A DNA stretch of 48,599 nucleotides from Desulfonatronovibrio magnus (lineage in GTDB: Bacteria > Desulfobacterota > Desulfovibrionia > Desulfovibrionales > Desulfonatronovibrionaceae). The position numbers and the translations under genes were made by a program. Where the stretch lies: the NCBI RefSeq assembly GCF_000934755.1, contig NZ_JYNP01000048.1:1-48599 (forward strand), in the 5' to 3' direction. Below are positions 6,307 through 16,624 of the stretch, piece after piece. Under the pieces are notes generated by a model. It saw nothing but the letters and a program-made list of their open reading frames with translations. It searched no databases and was not told the DNA's origin. The stretch's first letter is position 1; every line of letters starts with the position of its first letter.

Positions 6307-8547
6307 CTATGCTGATACTTTAAAATTAAGCTTGTCTTTTTTTCTGTTTAACTCCACCTTTATAACAGAATTTTTGTCAGTATTTTCAAACAAAAGTTTT
6401 TCAGCCAGGGGGTCTTTAATTTCTTCCTGTATAACCCTGCTTAAGGGTCTGGCCCCGAATGCCGGATCAAATCCTTTGCGGGCCAGCCAGGCTCTGGCAG
6501 GTTTTGAAAGTTCAATGCTTAACTTCTTGTCAGTGAGACGCTGGTTGAGTTCTACAATGTTTTTGTCAACAATGGATTCCATAACACCAGTACTTAAGGG
6601 TTCAAATGGAACTATAGCATCCAGACGGTTTCTGAATTCCGGGCTGAAAAGTTTTTGTACTGCATTGATGCCCTTGGCGCTTAAGTCACTGGAGCTTTCC
6701 TGGCCAAAACCTATGCTCTTGGAGCTCATTTCTCTTGCTCCGGCATTGGAGGTCATAAGCAAAGTGGCATGTCTGAAGTCAGCTTTTCGGCCATTATTAT
6801 CTGTTAGTGTGGCATAATCCATGATTTGTAATAATATGTTGAACATGTCGGGGTGGGCCTTTTCAATTTCATCCAAGAGCAGAATGCAATAGGGGTTTTT
6901 GCGGATGGCCTCTGTCAGCAAACCACCCTGGTCAAAACCTACATATCCGGGAGGTGCCCCTATAAGCCTGGCCACTGCATGTTTTTCCATATATTCGCTC
7001 ATATCAAACCGTATGAATTTGACATTCAAAACCTGGGCCAGCTGCTTGGAAAGTTCTGTTTTACCAACTCCGGTGGGGCCGATGAGTAAAAAACTGCCAA
7101 CTGGTTTGTTAGGCTCACGCAAACCGGCCTTGGACCTTTTGATGGCTTTGGCAAGGATGTTTACTGCATTGTCCTGACCAAAAATGACTTTTTTAAGATC
7201 ATGATCCAACTCGTGCAGTCTTGCTCTATCCGAACTGGAAATCTGCTGCATGGGGATTCTGGCCATGCTGGCAATGACTTTTTCAATATCTTTGGGTGTG
7301 ATCTGCTTTTTGCCTTTGGGAGCACCTTCCAGAACGTGAATGGAACCTGCCTCATCCATAACATCAATGGCTTTGTCAGGAAGGAAACGATCATTTATAA
7401 ACCGTGCTGAGAGATCAACAGCAGATTCTATGGCCGATGGCATGTATCTAACCTTATGAAATTCTTCGTAGTAAGGTTTCAGTCCCTTGAGAATGGCAAT
7501 ACTTTCAGTCAGTCCTGGTTCTGGCAAGTCGATTTTCTGAAAACGCCTGGAAAGCGCTTTGTCTTTTTCAAAGTGATTCTTGTACTCTTCATAAGTTGAG
7601 GAGCCAATGCAGCGTACTTCGCCGGAAGCGAGGACCGGCTTCAAGATATTGGATGCATCCATGGAGCCGCCGCTTGTAGCTCCTGCTCCGACAATGGTAT
7701 GTATTTCATCAATGAATAAAATTGCACCTTTGATATTTTTGATTTCATTGATCACGCCTTTAAGCCGGGCTTCAAAATCTCCTCGAAATTTGGTTCCGGC
7801 CAGAAGGGAACCCATATCAAGAGCAAATATTTTTGTTTTGAGAAAGGATTCAGGAACTTTCTTTTCAGATATGCGAAGAGCAAGACCTTCGGCCATGGCA
7901 GTTTTACCCACACCGGGATCACCTACGAAAATTGGATTGTTTTTTCTGCGCCGCAGAAGCACCTGAATAACGCGTTTCATTTCCATTTCACGTCCCACCA
8001 ATGGGTCGATAAGTCCCTTGGCGGCTTTCTGGACTAAGTTTTCGGTATATTGCTCCAGAAAGCTCTTTCCTTTTTTCTCTTTAGGCTTGCATCCAGGGCA
8101 GGCGGATCCCGGCTGATCAGTGTCCATTTCGTGAGAAATATACTCCAGAACATCAAGTCTGGTCAGCCCCTGAGTCCTCAGGTAGTAAACAGCAAACGCG
8201 TCATCCTCTTCAAGCATTACAGCAAGAAGGTCTCCTGCCTGGATCATGTTTTTGCCTGCTGACTGCACATGCTTAAGCGCCTTGTGCATTACTCTTTGAA
8301 CTCCTATGGTCTGAACAATTTCACGATCCCCTGAGGGGGGCAATACTTCGAGATGGTCAAGAAAAAATCTTTCCAACTGGTTTTTCAGTTTGAAAAGATC
8401 AGCTCCACATCCGGACAATACCTGTTTACCCTTGTTGTCCAGAAGGTATGCGTAGAGTATATGTTCAAGGGTCAGATACTCATGGTGCCTGACTTTGACT
8501 TCCCGAATGGCTCTGGCAATAATTCTTTCAAGTTCGCTGCTTAACAT
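6307..8547 (-). CDS. clpA: ATP-dependent Clp protease ATP-binding subunit ClpA
   Basis: 746 residues. It is a hexameric AAA+ unfoldase that feeds proteins into ClpP; with ClpS it degrades N-degron substrates. Domains in order are an N-domain (1-145), D1 with Walker A GDPGVGKT at 209-216 and Walker B ILFIDEIH near 277, and D2 with Walker A GPTGVGKT at 490-497 and a Walker B LLLDEIE. The ClpP-docking loop shows as KSIGFGQ, and a C-terminal D2-small domain follows. A CPGC pair (150-153) sits in the linker between the N-domain and D1, which is unusual and could bind metal. The start codon directly abuts the clpS stop, with GAAGAGG inside clpS as ribosome site, so the two are probably translationally coupled. 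clpP is not in the window. Confidence 0.97.
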   Translation of the reverse strand: MLSSELERIIARAIREVKVRHHEYLTLEHILYAYLLDNKGKQVLSGCGADLFKLKNQLERFFLDHLEVLPPSGDREIVQTIGVQRVMHKALKHVQSAGKNMIQAGDLLAVMLEEDDAFAVYYLRTQGLTRLDVLEYISHEMDTDQPGSACPGCKPKEKKGKSFLEQYTENLVQKAAKGLIDPLVGREMEMKRVIQVLLRRRKNNPIFVGDPGVGKTAMAEGLALRISEKKVPESFLKTKIFALDMGSLLAGTKFRGDFEARLKGVINEIKNIKGAILFIDEIHTIVGAGATSGGSMDASNILKPVLASGEVRCIGSSTYEEYKNHFEKDKALSRRFQKIDLPEPGLTESIAILKGLKPYYEEFHKVRYMPSAIESAVDLSARFINDRFLPDKAIDVMDEAGSIHVLEGAPKGKKQITPKDIEKVIASMARIPMQQISSSDRARLHELDHDLKKVIFGQDNAVNILAKAIKRSKAGLREPNKPVGSFLLIGPTGVGKTELSKQLAQVLNVKFIRFDMSEYMEKHAVARLIGAPPGYVGFDQGGLLTEAIRKNPYCILLLDEIEKAHPDMFNILLQIMDYATLTDNNGRKADFRHATLLMTSNAGAREMSSKSIGFGQESSSDLSAKGINAVQKLFSPEFRNRLDAIVPFEPLSTGVMESIVDKNIVELNQRLTDKKLSIELSKPARAWLARKGFDPAFGARPLSRVIQEEIKDPLAEKLLFENTDKNSVIKVELNRKKDKLNFKVSA

Positions 8548-8862
8548 TTATACCTCTTCCATGGTGCATTTGAGGGGATAACCTTCTTTCCTGGCCATAC
8601 TTTTTACCATAACAACCTTGGTCTCTGCAACCTCGGCAGTATAGATACCGCATATGCCGATGCCGTTTTTATGAACGCTCATCATAATCTGAACAGCTTC
8701 TCCCTCGGTTTTGTTAAATACTTTCTGCAGTACATAGATGACAAATTCCATGGTGGTATAGTCGTCATTGTGCAAAAGCACCTTGAACCGCCTGGGTTCC
8801 CGAATTTCATCATCCTCGAATGCTTCCTGGGAGACCTGTTCGTCAGTTATTTCTCTGGTCAT
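8548..8862 (-). CDS. clpS: ATP-dependent Clp protease adaptor ClpS
   Basis: 104 residues. ClpS binds N-terminal Leu, Phe, Tyr and Trp and docks on the ClpA N-domain. The core is visible: PRRFKVLLHNDDYTTMEFV (the substrate-pocket HNDDYT signature), VLQKVF, MMSVHKNGIGICGIYTAEVAETK, ending in a short tail. The acidic N-terminal extension (EDDEIREPRR) is normal for the family. It is the first gene of clpS-clpA-aat, with no gap to clpA. Confidence 0.96.
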   Translation of the reverse strand: MTREITDEQVSQEAFEDDEIREPRRFKVLLHNDDYTTMEFVIYVLQKVFNKTEGEAVQIMMSVHKNGIGICGIYTAEVAETKVVMVKSMARKEGYPLKCTMEEV

Positions 8863-8900
8863 AGTTTGAAACCCTAATATTTAAAAAATAAAAGTCAATC
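8860..8900 (-). promoter_or_regulatory. Possible promoter of clpS-clpA-aat
   Basis: On the minus strand TTGACT (8893-8898) is followed by an AT-rich stretch containing TAAATATTA, shortly before the clpS ATG. It has sigma-70-like features but was judged by eye only. Confidence 0.3.
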
Positions 8901-8980
8901 TTTCGTGCCCTGTTGATGTTATGAAGTTCACAGAAAGCAAATGGTTTTCTGTATCGCATCTGTTTAGCGCTTCTAAGTAA

Positions 8981-9217
8981 CTAGAATCGTTTTGCTAATA
9001 AAATCAAACGCTTATATTTTTCACATTTTCACGATTTTAACTTTGATTGATGCACATTTGCCAGAAAAGTTCCGTCAAAGATGGGAGCTTTGCGCCTGGC
9101 ACAGCTTCCTGCCCGGAGGCTTACAGCCCGGAGGGGGACTGTCCCAATTTTCAGAAAAGTGACAGACTCGTAAAGTTACTCACAGGTTCGGTCCCGGGCC
9201 GCCCGGGTGAGGAGCTT
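8981..9217 (+). mobile_element. Composite non-coding repeat element, copy C
   Basis: Inverted relative to copies A and B. It begins with the AT-rich end (AATCGTTTTGCTAATAAAAT) and continues with TTCCGTCAAAGATG and CTCCGGGC-type sequence. It then has GGGGGACTGTCCCAA and ends in the 45-bp repeat. Compared with copy A it lacks everything between the two GGGACAGTCCC motifs. It lies upstream of clpS and downstream of truA. Confidence 0.68.
9173..9217 (+). repeat. 45-bp dispersed palindromic repeat, copy C
   Basis: Reads AGTTACTCACAGGTTCGGT then CCCGGGCCGCCCGGGTGAGG to AGCT. It is the best representative of the consensus and forms the right end of the composite element. Confidence 0.88.
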
Positions 9218-9355
9218 TTAAGGAAAGCAGGGGACAGGCATTCCGGGCCCCACTTGAGCGTCAATTTGTGCTCTAAATGTGGTGAACAGGTACGAATTTC
9301 TGACATAAAAAATACACAGCAAGTCCAACACCGGATCGATTCACCTGGTGCAGTG

Positions 9356-10108
9356 TTAATCAGGGTAACAGATACTTTCCAGGCACAGCCCCTTAGCCGG
9401 TGCTGTAGCTGGGCCTGTGGTGCGGTCTTTGCCTTTCATGAGCTGATCAAGATAATGAACAGGGTACTTGTTTCGTCCAATAACCTCAAGGGTGCCGGCT
9501 ATGTTTCTGACCATTTGTTTTAAAAAACCGTCGGCAGAGATGCGCAGAACTGTTTCCTGAGGATACAGTCCAGCTGAAAAGGAAACTTTATGGACAGTCC
9601 TTGTACATGTGTTGACGCTGCTTCCGGTATTCATAAAGGCTCTGAAATCATGCCTGCCCACAAGCGAAGCAGCAGCCTCAGTCATAGCCTTGATATCCAG
9701 CGGGCCTGTTTTATGAACATAGCGTCTTCGCTGAGGATATACAAAGAGTTTTTCTGTCCAGTAAGTGTAATTATAGGTTTTGGACAGGGCGCTGAACCTT
9801 GAGTGGAAATCTCTGGATACTGTCTGAAGATCAATGACCCTGATGGATGAGGGCAACAGGCTGTTGAGGGCTTTGTTCCAAGGCAGGGATATTTTATCAT
9901 CTGGTGGATCAAAGTGGGCCACCTGACCTAGGGCGTGGGTTCCGGCATCTGTCCTGCCTGCTCCATGGACCCTTACCTGACAGGAGCAAATTCTGCTGAT
10001 GGCTTTCTCCAGAGTTCCCTGGACTGTTGGCTGTTCATGCTGTAATTGCCAGCCATTATATTCTGTTCCATCATAGGCCAGGGTCAGCCGAATACGTGTC
10101 AGTTCCAT
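9356..10108 (-). CDS. truA: tRNA pseudouridine(38-40) synthase TruA
   Basis: 250 residues. It isomerises uridines 38-40 in the tRNA anticodon stem. The catalytic Asp is D54 in GRTDAGTHA. The N-terminal LAYDGTEYNGWQ and the late motif ISADGFLKQMVRN are family hallmarks. The start overlaps the end of the upstream radical SAM gene by 10 bases, so they are cotranscribed. The length is usual. Confidence 0.97.
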   Translation of the reverse strand: MELTRIRLTLAYDGTEYNGWQLQHEQPTVQGTLEKAISRICSCQVRVHGAGRTDAGTHALGQVAHFDPPDDKISLPWNKALNSLLPSSIRVIDLQTVSRDFHSRFSALSKTYNYTYWTEKLFVYPQRRRYVHKTGPLDIKAMTEAAASLVGRHDFRAFMNTGSSVNTCTRTVHKVSFSAGLYPQETVLRISADGFLKQMVRNIAGTLEVIGRNKYPVHYLDQLMKGKDRTTGPATAPAKGLCLESICYPD

Positions 10109-11004
10109 TGCGAACCCTGAATAATCATTTTTTCAGCCATTAATTTGTTAAGGTCATTGAGAACAGCCATTTTTCCGGCAGCCCAGTCAGGTGCCAGAAG
10201 TTCACCTGGAGCGGGATCTCCGGTAAGACGGTGGATAACAATGTCCGGTCGCAGTCTGGACAAGGCCTGGACAGTCCAGGATATATATTCATGCAGACTT
10301 AGAGGCGTATATTCTCCCTGATACCACATTTGGGCCATGGCAGTTCCGCGGCAGACATAAAGATTGTGGATTTTTATTCCCTGGACAGGGAGGTCATTAA
10401 TAAAGTTAATGGTTTTCCTAAAGTTATGGATATTTTCCCCGGGCAGGCCTGCAATCACATGAGCACAGACCTTTATGCCAAGATTGTGCGCCATGGTGCA
10501 GGCCAGAGCAAAATCATCCGCCTTATGTCCTCTGTTGATACGCTGCAGGGTTAAATCGTCAGAGCTTTGCAGGCCAAGGTCTAACCATATTTCCTGTGCT
10601 GGAAAAGAAGCAAGAATTTGACATTTTTCCCTGTTTAGACAGTCAGGTCTGGTGCCCAGGCACAAAACAGCAAGGTCTTTCATGTCTGTGATTTGCTCAA
10701 GAGTGCTGGTAAGATGCCGGGAAGAACAATAAGTATTGGAATAAGACTGCAGGTATGCAGCCAGTTTCAATGATTTATTTTTTTTGAGCAGTTTTTCTCT
10801 GAATAGATTGTATTGATCTTTTAAAGAGATGTCTTTATTGAATAGTCCTGTACCTGATCCCTGCTCATTACAGAATGTACAGCCTTTGAAAGATATGGTT
10901 CCATCCCTGTTGGGGCAGCTGAAGCCTGCGTCTAAAGGTACTTTTCTTACCCTGGTTCCGAATTTTTTTTTCCAGTATGAAGATAGTTTATTATAAAATT
11001 CCAT
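10099..11004 (-). CDS. TIGR01212-family (YhcC-like) radical SAM protein
   Basis: 301 residues. The iron-sulfur ligand region is the family-specific one: SCPNRDGTISFKGCTFCNEQG, in which the Cys of CPNRDG is followed by GCTFC. Later motifs include LGTRPDCL, WLDLGLQSSDD and HVIAGLPGE, as in Elp3/HemN-type radical SAM folds. The biochemical role of this family is not settled; a tRNA-modifying role is plausible next to truA but is inference. It is first in a two-gene operon with truA. The ATG is at the edge of a Thr/Lys-rich basic start (MEFYNKLSSYWKKKFG), which fits the family. Confidence 0.88.
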   Translation of the reverse strand: MEFYNKLSSYWKKKFGTRVRKVPLDAGFSCPNRDGTISFKGCTFCNEQGSGTGLFNKDISLKDQYNLFREKLLKKNKSLKLAAYLQSYSNTYCSSRHLTSTLEQITDMKDLAVLCLGTRPDCLNREKCQILASFPAQEIWLDLGLQSSDDLTLQRINRGHKADDFALACTMAHNLGIKVCAHVIAGLPGENIHNFRKTINFINDLPVQGIKIHNLYVCRGTAMAQMWYQGEYTPLSLHEYISWTVQALSRLRPDIVIHRLTGDPAPGELLAPDWAAGKMAVLNDLNKLMAEKMIIQGSQWN

Positions 11005-12390
<1,386 letters not shown>

Positions 12391-12391
12391 C

Positions 12392-13246
12392 TTGGAAATC
12401 TCGCAAAAAAAAATCATCGGGCTTTTGTTCCTTTTTATAATTCTTTACCTGAGTCTGTACACCTGGAATGCCAGGTCCGGAGTTCTGGACCGTTTAGCTG
12501 CCTATACCGGGCTTGAGTTTGTGGGATGGGTGATCAAGCCTGGAAAGTTGCTGCACAACCATGCCGCTGATTTTTGGTCTACATATATAGATCTGGTGGC
12601 CGTGCACAAAGAAAACAAAGCTTTAAAGCAGCAGGTGAAAGAGCTTAAACTGCAGATTATGGCTAAGTCTGAGCGGGCTGCTTCAGCGTCCCGGCTGGAA
12701 AGTATGCTTGGATTTGCACCTCCATCAGGCTGGCAAAGCTCAGGTGCCAGGGTGGTGGCGCATGATTTTGGGCCAATAGGAGCCCTGAACTCTCTAATTG
12801 TCGATAAAGGCAAGCTTCAGGGCGTTGCGGTAGATATGCCGGTGATTCATCCTGACGGTGTTGTGGGCAGAACGTTCAGGAACGGGCTGAACTTTTCTTC
12901 AGTTCTCATTCTCTCGGATCCCAACAGCAGAATTCCTGTTATAAGCTCAGAAACAAGAGTACCGGGTATTATTTCCGGGCAGGGGTATCAAAAACCTCTT
13001 ACTTTACAATATGTTCATCTCAATTCTCAACTTGAAAAAGGGGAAATGCTGGTCACATCCGGCCTGGCCGGGATATACCCCAAGGGACTGCCTGTAGCCA
13101 GAGTCAGTTCAATATTACGATCTGAAGTTTCACTTTTTCTAATAGTAGAAGCTGAGCCAATGGTTGATTTCAGGAAATTGGAGGAGATTATGGTTCTCAA
13201 TAAAGACGAAAGACTTAAGATCAGAGATCTTGGTTTTGAGGGTTAG
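12392..13246 (+). CDS. mreC: Rod shape-determining protein MreC
   Basis: 284 residues. A bitopic membrane protein that connects MreB with PBP2/RodA. It has one N-terminal membrane segment (IIGLLFLFIILYLSLYTW, about 8-25), a coiled coil (about 75-100, KENKALKQQVKELKLQIM), then the beta-rich periplasmic MreC domain. The start is TTG; the ribosome site AAGGAGG is inside mreB about 15 bases before it, a long spacing. A rarer ATT six bases upstream would give better spacing, so the true first codon is open. Confidence 0.93.
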   Translation: MEISQKKIIGLLFLFIILYLSLYTWNARSGVLDRLAAYTGLEFVGWVIKPGKLLHNHAADFWSTYIDLVAVHKENKALKQQVKELKLQIMAKSERAASASRLESMLGFAPPSGWQSSGARVVAHDFGPIGALNSLIVDKGKLQGVAVDMPVIHPDGVVGRTFRNGLNFSSVLILSDPNSRIPVISSETRVPGIISGQGYQKPLTLQYVHLNSQLEKGEMLVTSGLAGIYPKGLPVARVSSILRSEVSLFLIVEAEPMVDFRKLEEIMVLNKDERLKIRDLGFEG

Positions 13247-13251
13247 GTATA

Positions 13252-13719
13252 TTGAAGCAGGTTTATTTCTGGCTTATTTTCAGTGTACTGGCGGTCTGGG
13301 GGCAGTACTTCGTTCCATCCATGGATTTTTTTACACCAGGGCTTGTAGTGTTATTGCAGCTTGGTCATGTTTCCATGGCTATGTGGTTGGGATTTTTCTG
13401 GATGATGGTACAGGAGGGTGCTGGGGGGCTGGCATTTGGAGCTATGATCCTTTTTTATTCCGGCATGATTGTTTTCTTTTATATTGGCGGGGTTTTTTTT
13501 GAAGTAAGTAATTTTTTATTTACATTTCTGATTTTTGTTTTTCTCGTCTTTTTTATGAGGGTGGTTGTCTCGGTTCTTGCTTCACTGCAAGGGGCTGTTT
13601 TGCCGGACAACTTCCTTCTCCATGACATACTGGTGCAGACAGGACTTTATTTTCTTGTCTGGATCGTAACGTTTAATCTCTTCAAAAAGCATTGTATTCA
13701 TGAGCCAGTTCAAAGGTAG
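13252..13719 (+). CDS. mreD: Rod shape-determining protein MreD
   Basis: 155 residues, almost entirely hydrophobic, with about five membrane segments, as expected for the inner-membrane MreD subunit of the elongasome. The sequence is poorly conserved in this family, so the call rests on size, hydropathy and position between mreC and mrdA. The start is TTG at 13252 with only a weak ribosome site; translation may depend on coupling to mreC, which ends 5 bases earlier. Its end overlaps mrdA by 20 bases. Confidence 0.88.
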   Translation: MKQVYFWLIFSVLAVWGQYFVPSMDFFTPGLVVLLQLGHVSMAMWLGFFWMMVQEGAGGLAFGAMILFYSGMIVFFYIGGVFFEVSNFLFTFLIFVFLVFFMRVVVSVLASLQGAVLPDNFLLHDILVQTGLYFLVWIVTFNLFKKHCIHEPVQR

Positions 13720-15487
13720 CAGCTTTTCATATGAAAAGTTTGGAGCCTGCCTGCTGCTTTTTTTAATTTTTATGCTTTTCAGCATCTTTGCACTCAGGCT
13801 GTGGTACCTGCAAGTGTATAAGGGAGAGTATTTTTCTCAGAAGGCAAGGGAAAATGTTGAGCGCAGACAGCATATATATGCGCCGCGGGGGCTGATATCC
13901 GACAGAAATGGTGTTCTACTGGCTGTCAATGAGCCATCTTACAGCCTGGCCATAGTCAGAGAGGACTGCCCGGATATTTCAGCTACCTTGAATCAGATCA
14001 GTGCCTGGACAGGTAAGGAATTACAGGAAATCGAGGCGGAGTTTCAGCGCGGCAGAAGTATGGTCAGATCTTTTGAAAATCAGATACTTGTTCCCAACCT
14101 GTCATTTGACATGCTGACCAGGGTTGAAACAGGATCACCATACTGGCCGGGGGTGAAAATTGTGGTTCAGCCCCGACGAAGGTATCTACAGGGTGAAGTT
14201 TTGTCTCATGTTCTCGGATATGTGGCCAGGGCCAACGAAGCAGAGTTACAGCGTGATCCTGAGTTGCGTCTCGGTGACAATGTGGGCAAATCAGGTCTTG
14301 AACTGACCATGGAACATACCTTGCGCGGCAAAAAAGGGCTGAAAAGGATGGAAGTCGACGCTTCAGGCAGGGTGTTGCATGAAGAAGAGATTGTTGCCCC
14401 TGTTTCCGGTCAAGATATAAGCCTCAGTATAGACCTTGATCTGCAGCAGAAAGCTCACAGCCTTATGGATGGCAAATCGGGATCGGTTGTTATCATAGAT
14501 GCAGATACAGGCCAGATAATGGCCTTAGTAAGCACGCCGAGTTACGATAATAATGAATTTGTCTTTGGTATCTCTCACCAGAACTGGCAGGAACTTCTGA
14601 ACAATCCTCACCATCCACTACAAAACAGAAGTATCCAGAGTACCTATCCACCTGGATCAGTATTTAAGCTAATAATGGCGGGCATGGCCCATATGGATCC
14701 AGAGGTCCGCACCACGGACCGGGTATTCTGTCCCGGACAAATGCGTCTTGGAAACAGAATTTTTCGATGCTGGCACAGCCATGGCTGGGTGGATATGACC
14801 AAGTCCCTGGTAGAGTCATGTGATGTGTATTATTATCAGCTTGGTGACAGGTTCGGTGTGGACAGGATCAGCAGTTTCTCAAAAGGCAGCGGTCTGGGCA
14901 AAAGGACCGGCATAGACCTTCCTCATGAAAGGGCAGGGCTAATTCCCACGAGAGAGTGGAAAAGGCAAAGGTTTAATGAAGGCTGGAGAGGAGGGGACAA
15001 CCTTAATCTTTCTATAGGTCAGGGCTTCACTCTGGTTACTCCTTTGCAGATCGCTCGCTTTACTGCCGCACTAATAAACGGAGGCTATCTGTATAAACCT
15101 TCTCTTCTTTTAGACGAAGTCAGAGCAGATCCTGAAAAGCTTCCCTGGAGCGAAGGGGCACGTGACTTTGTTTACAGAACCATGATTGAAACTGTTGATG
15201 GTGACAGAGGTACGGCAAGAAGACTTAGAACTTCAGGGGTTGTTGTGGGGGGTAAAACCGGAACTGCTCAGGTAGTGCGTCTTTTGCCCGAACATAAGGA
15301 AGATGATCCTGAAGCAGTGGAATACTGGCTCAGGCACCATGGCTGGATGGCTGCATTTGCCCATGCCGAGGGAAGAAGGTACTCCATTACAGTTCTCGTA
15401 GAGCATGGAGGTTCAGGCAGCGGAGCCGCCGGTCCAGTAGTCAGGGGGCTTCTGGACCATATTTTCAAGAAAGATAAAGCTGGTTGA
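13700..15487 (+). CDS. mrdA: Penicillin-binding protein 2 (elongation transpeptidase)
   Basis: 595 residues. It crosslinks peptidoglycan during lateral growth, paired with RodA. There is one N-terminal membrane segment (LLLFLIFMLFSIFALRLW), then the dimerisation domain (YAPRGLISDRNGVLLA). The transpeptidase domain has the active-site Ser at about 320 (PPGSVFK), SCD as second motif and KTG at about 519-521 (GGKTGTAQV). All catalytic motifs are intact. It starts inside the end of mreD, and its stop overlaps a possible upstream rodA start by four bases. Confidence 0.97.
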   Translation: MSQFKGSSFSYEKFGACLLLFLIFMLFSIFALRLWYLQVYKGEYFSQKARENVERRQHIYAPRGLISDRNGVLLAVNEPSYSLAIVREDCPDISATLNQISAWTGKELQEIEAEFQRGRSMVRSFENQILVPNLSFDMLTRVETGSPYWPGVKIVVQPRRRYLQGEVLSHVLGYVARANEAELQRDPELRLGDNVGKSGLELTMEHTLRGKKGLKRMEVDASGRVLHEEEIVAPVSGQDISLSIDLDLQQKAHSLMDGKSGSVVIIDADTGQIMALVSTPSYDNNEFVFGISHQNWQELLNNPHHPLQNRSIQSTYPPGSVFKLIMAGMAHMDPEVRTTDRVFCPGQMRLGNRIFRCWHSHGWVDMTKSLVESCDVYYYQLGDRFGVDRISSFSKGSGLGKRTGIDLPHERAGLIPTREWKRQRFNEGWRGGDNLNLSIGQGFTLVTPLQIARFTAALINGGYLYKPSLLLDEVRADPEKLPWSEGARDFVYRTMIETVDGDRGTARRLRTSGVVVGGKTGTAQVVRLLPEHKEDDPEAVEYWLRHHGWMAAFAHAEGRRYSITVLVEHGGSGSGAAGPVVRGLLDHIFKKDKAG

Positions 15488-15516
15488 TATTATATCCATA
15501 TATTCATCATAGAATC

Positions 15517-16623
15517 ATGATTGACAGACAACTTTTCTTCTATATCAACTGGCCCATGCTGGCTGTACTGTTTCTGCTTTTTACCGCTGGAGTTCTGAAT
15601 CTTTACTCTGCCAGTGCATTCAGGGTTGGGGACGGCATGGCTCTGACCATATTTTACCAGAGACAGATTATCTGGGGTGGTATAAGCCTGGTTTTCATGC
15701 TGGCGGTTATGCTTTTTGATTACAGACATTTGAAAACCGTGTCCTGGTCAGTATATATGCTGGCTTTATTTTTTCTGGTAATAGTCCTTTTCTGGGGCAA
15801 GTCCATATACGGGGCTCAACGCTGGATTGACCTGGGAATATTTAACTTTCAGCCAAGTGAATTCGCCAAAATAGGTGTGCTGCTTATGGGGGCTGCTTTT
15901 CTAGCCAGGCACAAGCCACCCCTGGGCTTTAAGGATCTCTGCAAGATAATGGTCATTGTTTTAGTCCCGGCCTACCTCATAACCAGGCAGCCTGACCTTG
16001 GATCTGCCCTGCTGCTTATATTTCTGATATGCGGGATGGTATTATTTCACGGAATAAAAAAAAGCCTGTTTAAAATTATATTACTAACTTTGCCCCTGAT
16101 AGCACCTCTGGGCTGGATGTTTCTCAAGGATTATCAGAAAACCCGACTTCTTTCGTTTCTTGATCCGAGCCAGGATCCACTGGGCTCGGGATATCATGTT
16201 ATTCAGTCACAAATTGCTGTTGGATCAGGAGGTTTCTGGGGAAAGGGTTTCATGGAAGGCACTCAGAGCCAGCTGCGCTTCCTGCCCGAAAAGCATACTG
16301 ACTTTGCGTTTTCAGTTTTTGGAGAAGAGTGGGGCTTTATCGGGGCAGTTGCTCTGCTCTCGCTTTTTTGTTTTTTTTTGTATCAGATTTTTTTATGTTC
16401 ACAGGAAGCTAAAGACAGGTTCGGCTCTCTTCTGTGCGCAGGGGTATTTTTCTATTTTTTCTGGCAGATTCTTATCAATATCGGCATGGTACTGGGATTG
16501 ATGCCGGTAGTTGGCATTCCGCTGCCTTTCATCAGTTATGGAGGTACTTCCATGCTGGTTAACTTTATAATGATTGGTCTTGTGCTGAATGTATCAATGC
16601 GCAGGTTCATGTTTAAGAGTTGA
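15517..16623 (+). CDS. rodA: Rod shape-determining protein RodA (SEDS glycosyltransferase)
   Basis: About 368 residues with around ten membrane segments. RodA polymerises lipid II into glycan strands with PBP2. SEDS motifs are present: NLYSAS, FQPSEFAKI, PDLGSALLL, EKHTDFAFSVFGEEWGF and PLPFISYGGTSM. The start at 15517 (MIDRQLFFYINW) fits family N-termini; a TTG start at 15484 overlapping mrdA is also open and adds 11 residues. No strong ribosome site is visible at either. Confidence 0.95.
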   Translation: MIDRQLFFYINWPMLAVLFLLFTAGVLNLYSASAFRVGDGMALTIFYQRQIIWGGISLVFMLAVMLFDYRHLKTVSWSVYMLALFFLVIVLFWGKSIYGAQRWIDLGIFNFQPSEFAKIGVLLMGAAFLARHKPPLGFKDLCKIMVIVLVPAYLITRQPDLGSALLLIFLICGMVLFHGIKKSLFKIILLTLPLIAPLGWMFLKDYQKTRLLSFLDPSQDPLGSGYHVIQSQIAVGSGGFWGKGFMEGTQSQLRFLPEKHTDFAFSVFGEEWGFIGAVALLSLFCFFLYQIFLCSQEAKDRFGSLLCAGVFFYFFWQILINIGMVLGLMPVVGIPLPFISYGGTSMLVNFIMIGLVLNVSMRRFMFKS

Positions 16624-16624
16624 T

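Noticed and set aside
9218-9355. Remnant gene between composite copy C and truA
   Set aside because: Short stretch with no recognisable frame; only a weak CACC/GGTG hairpin near 9331-9352, too poor to call a terminator.
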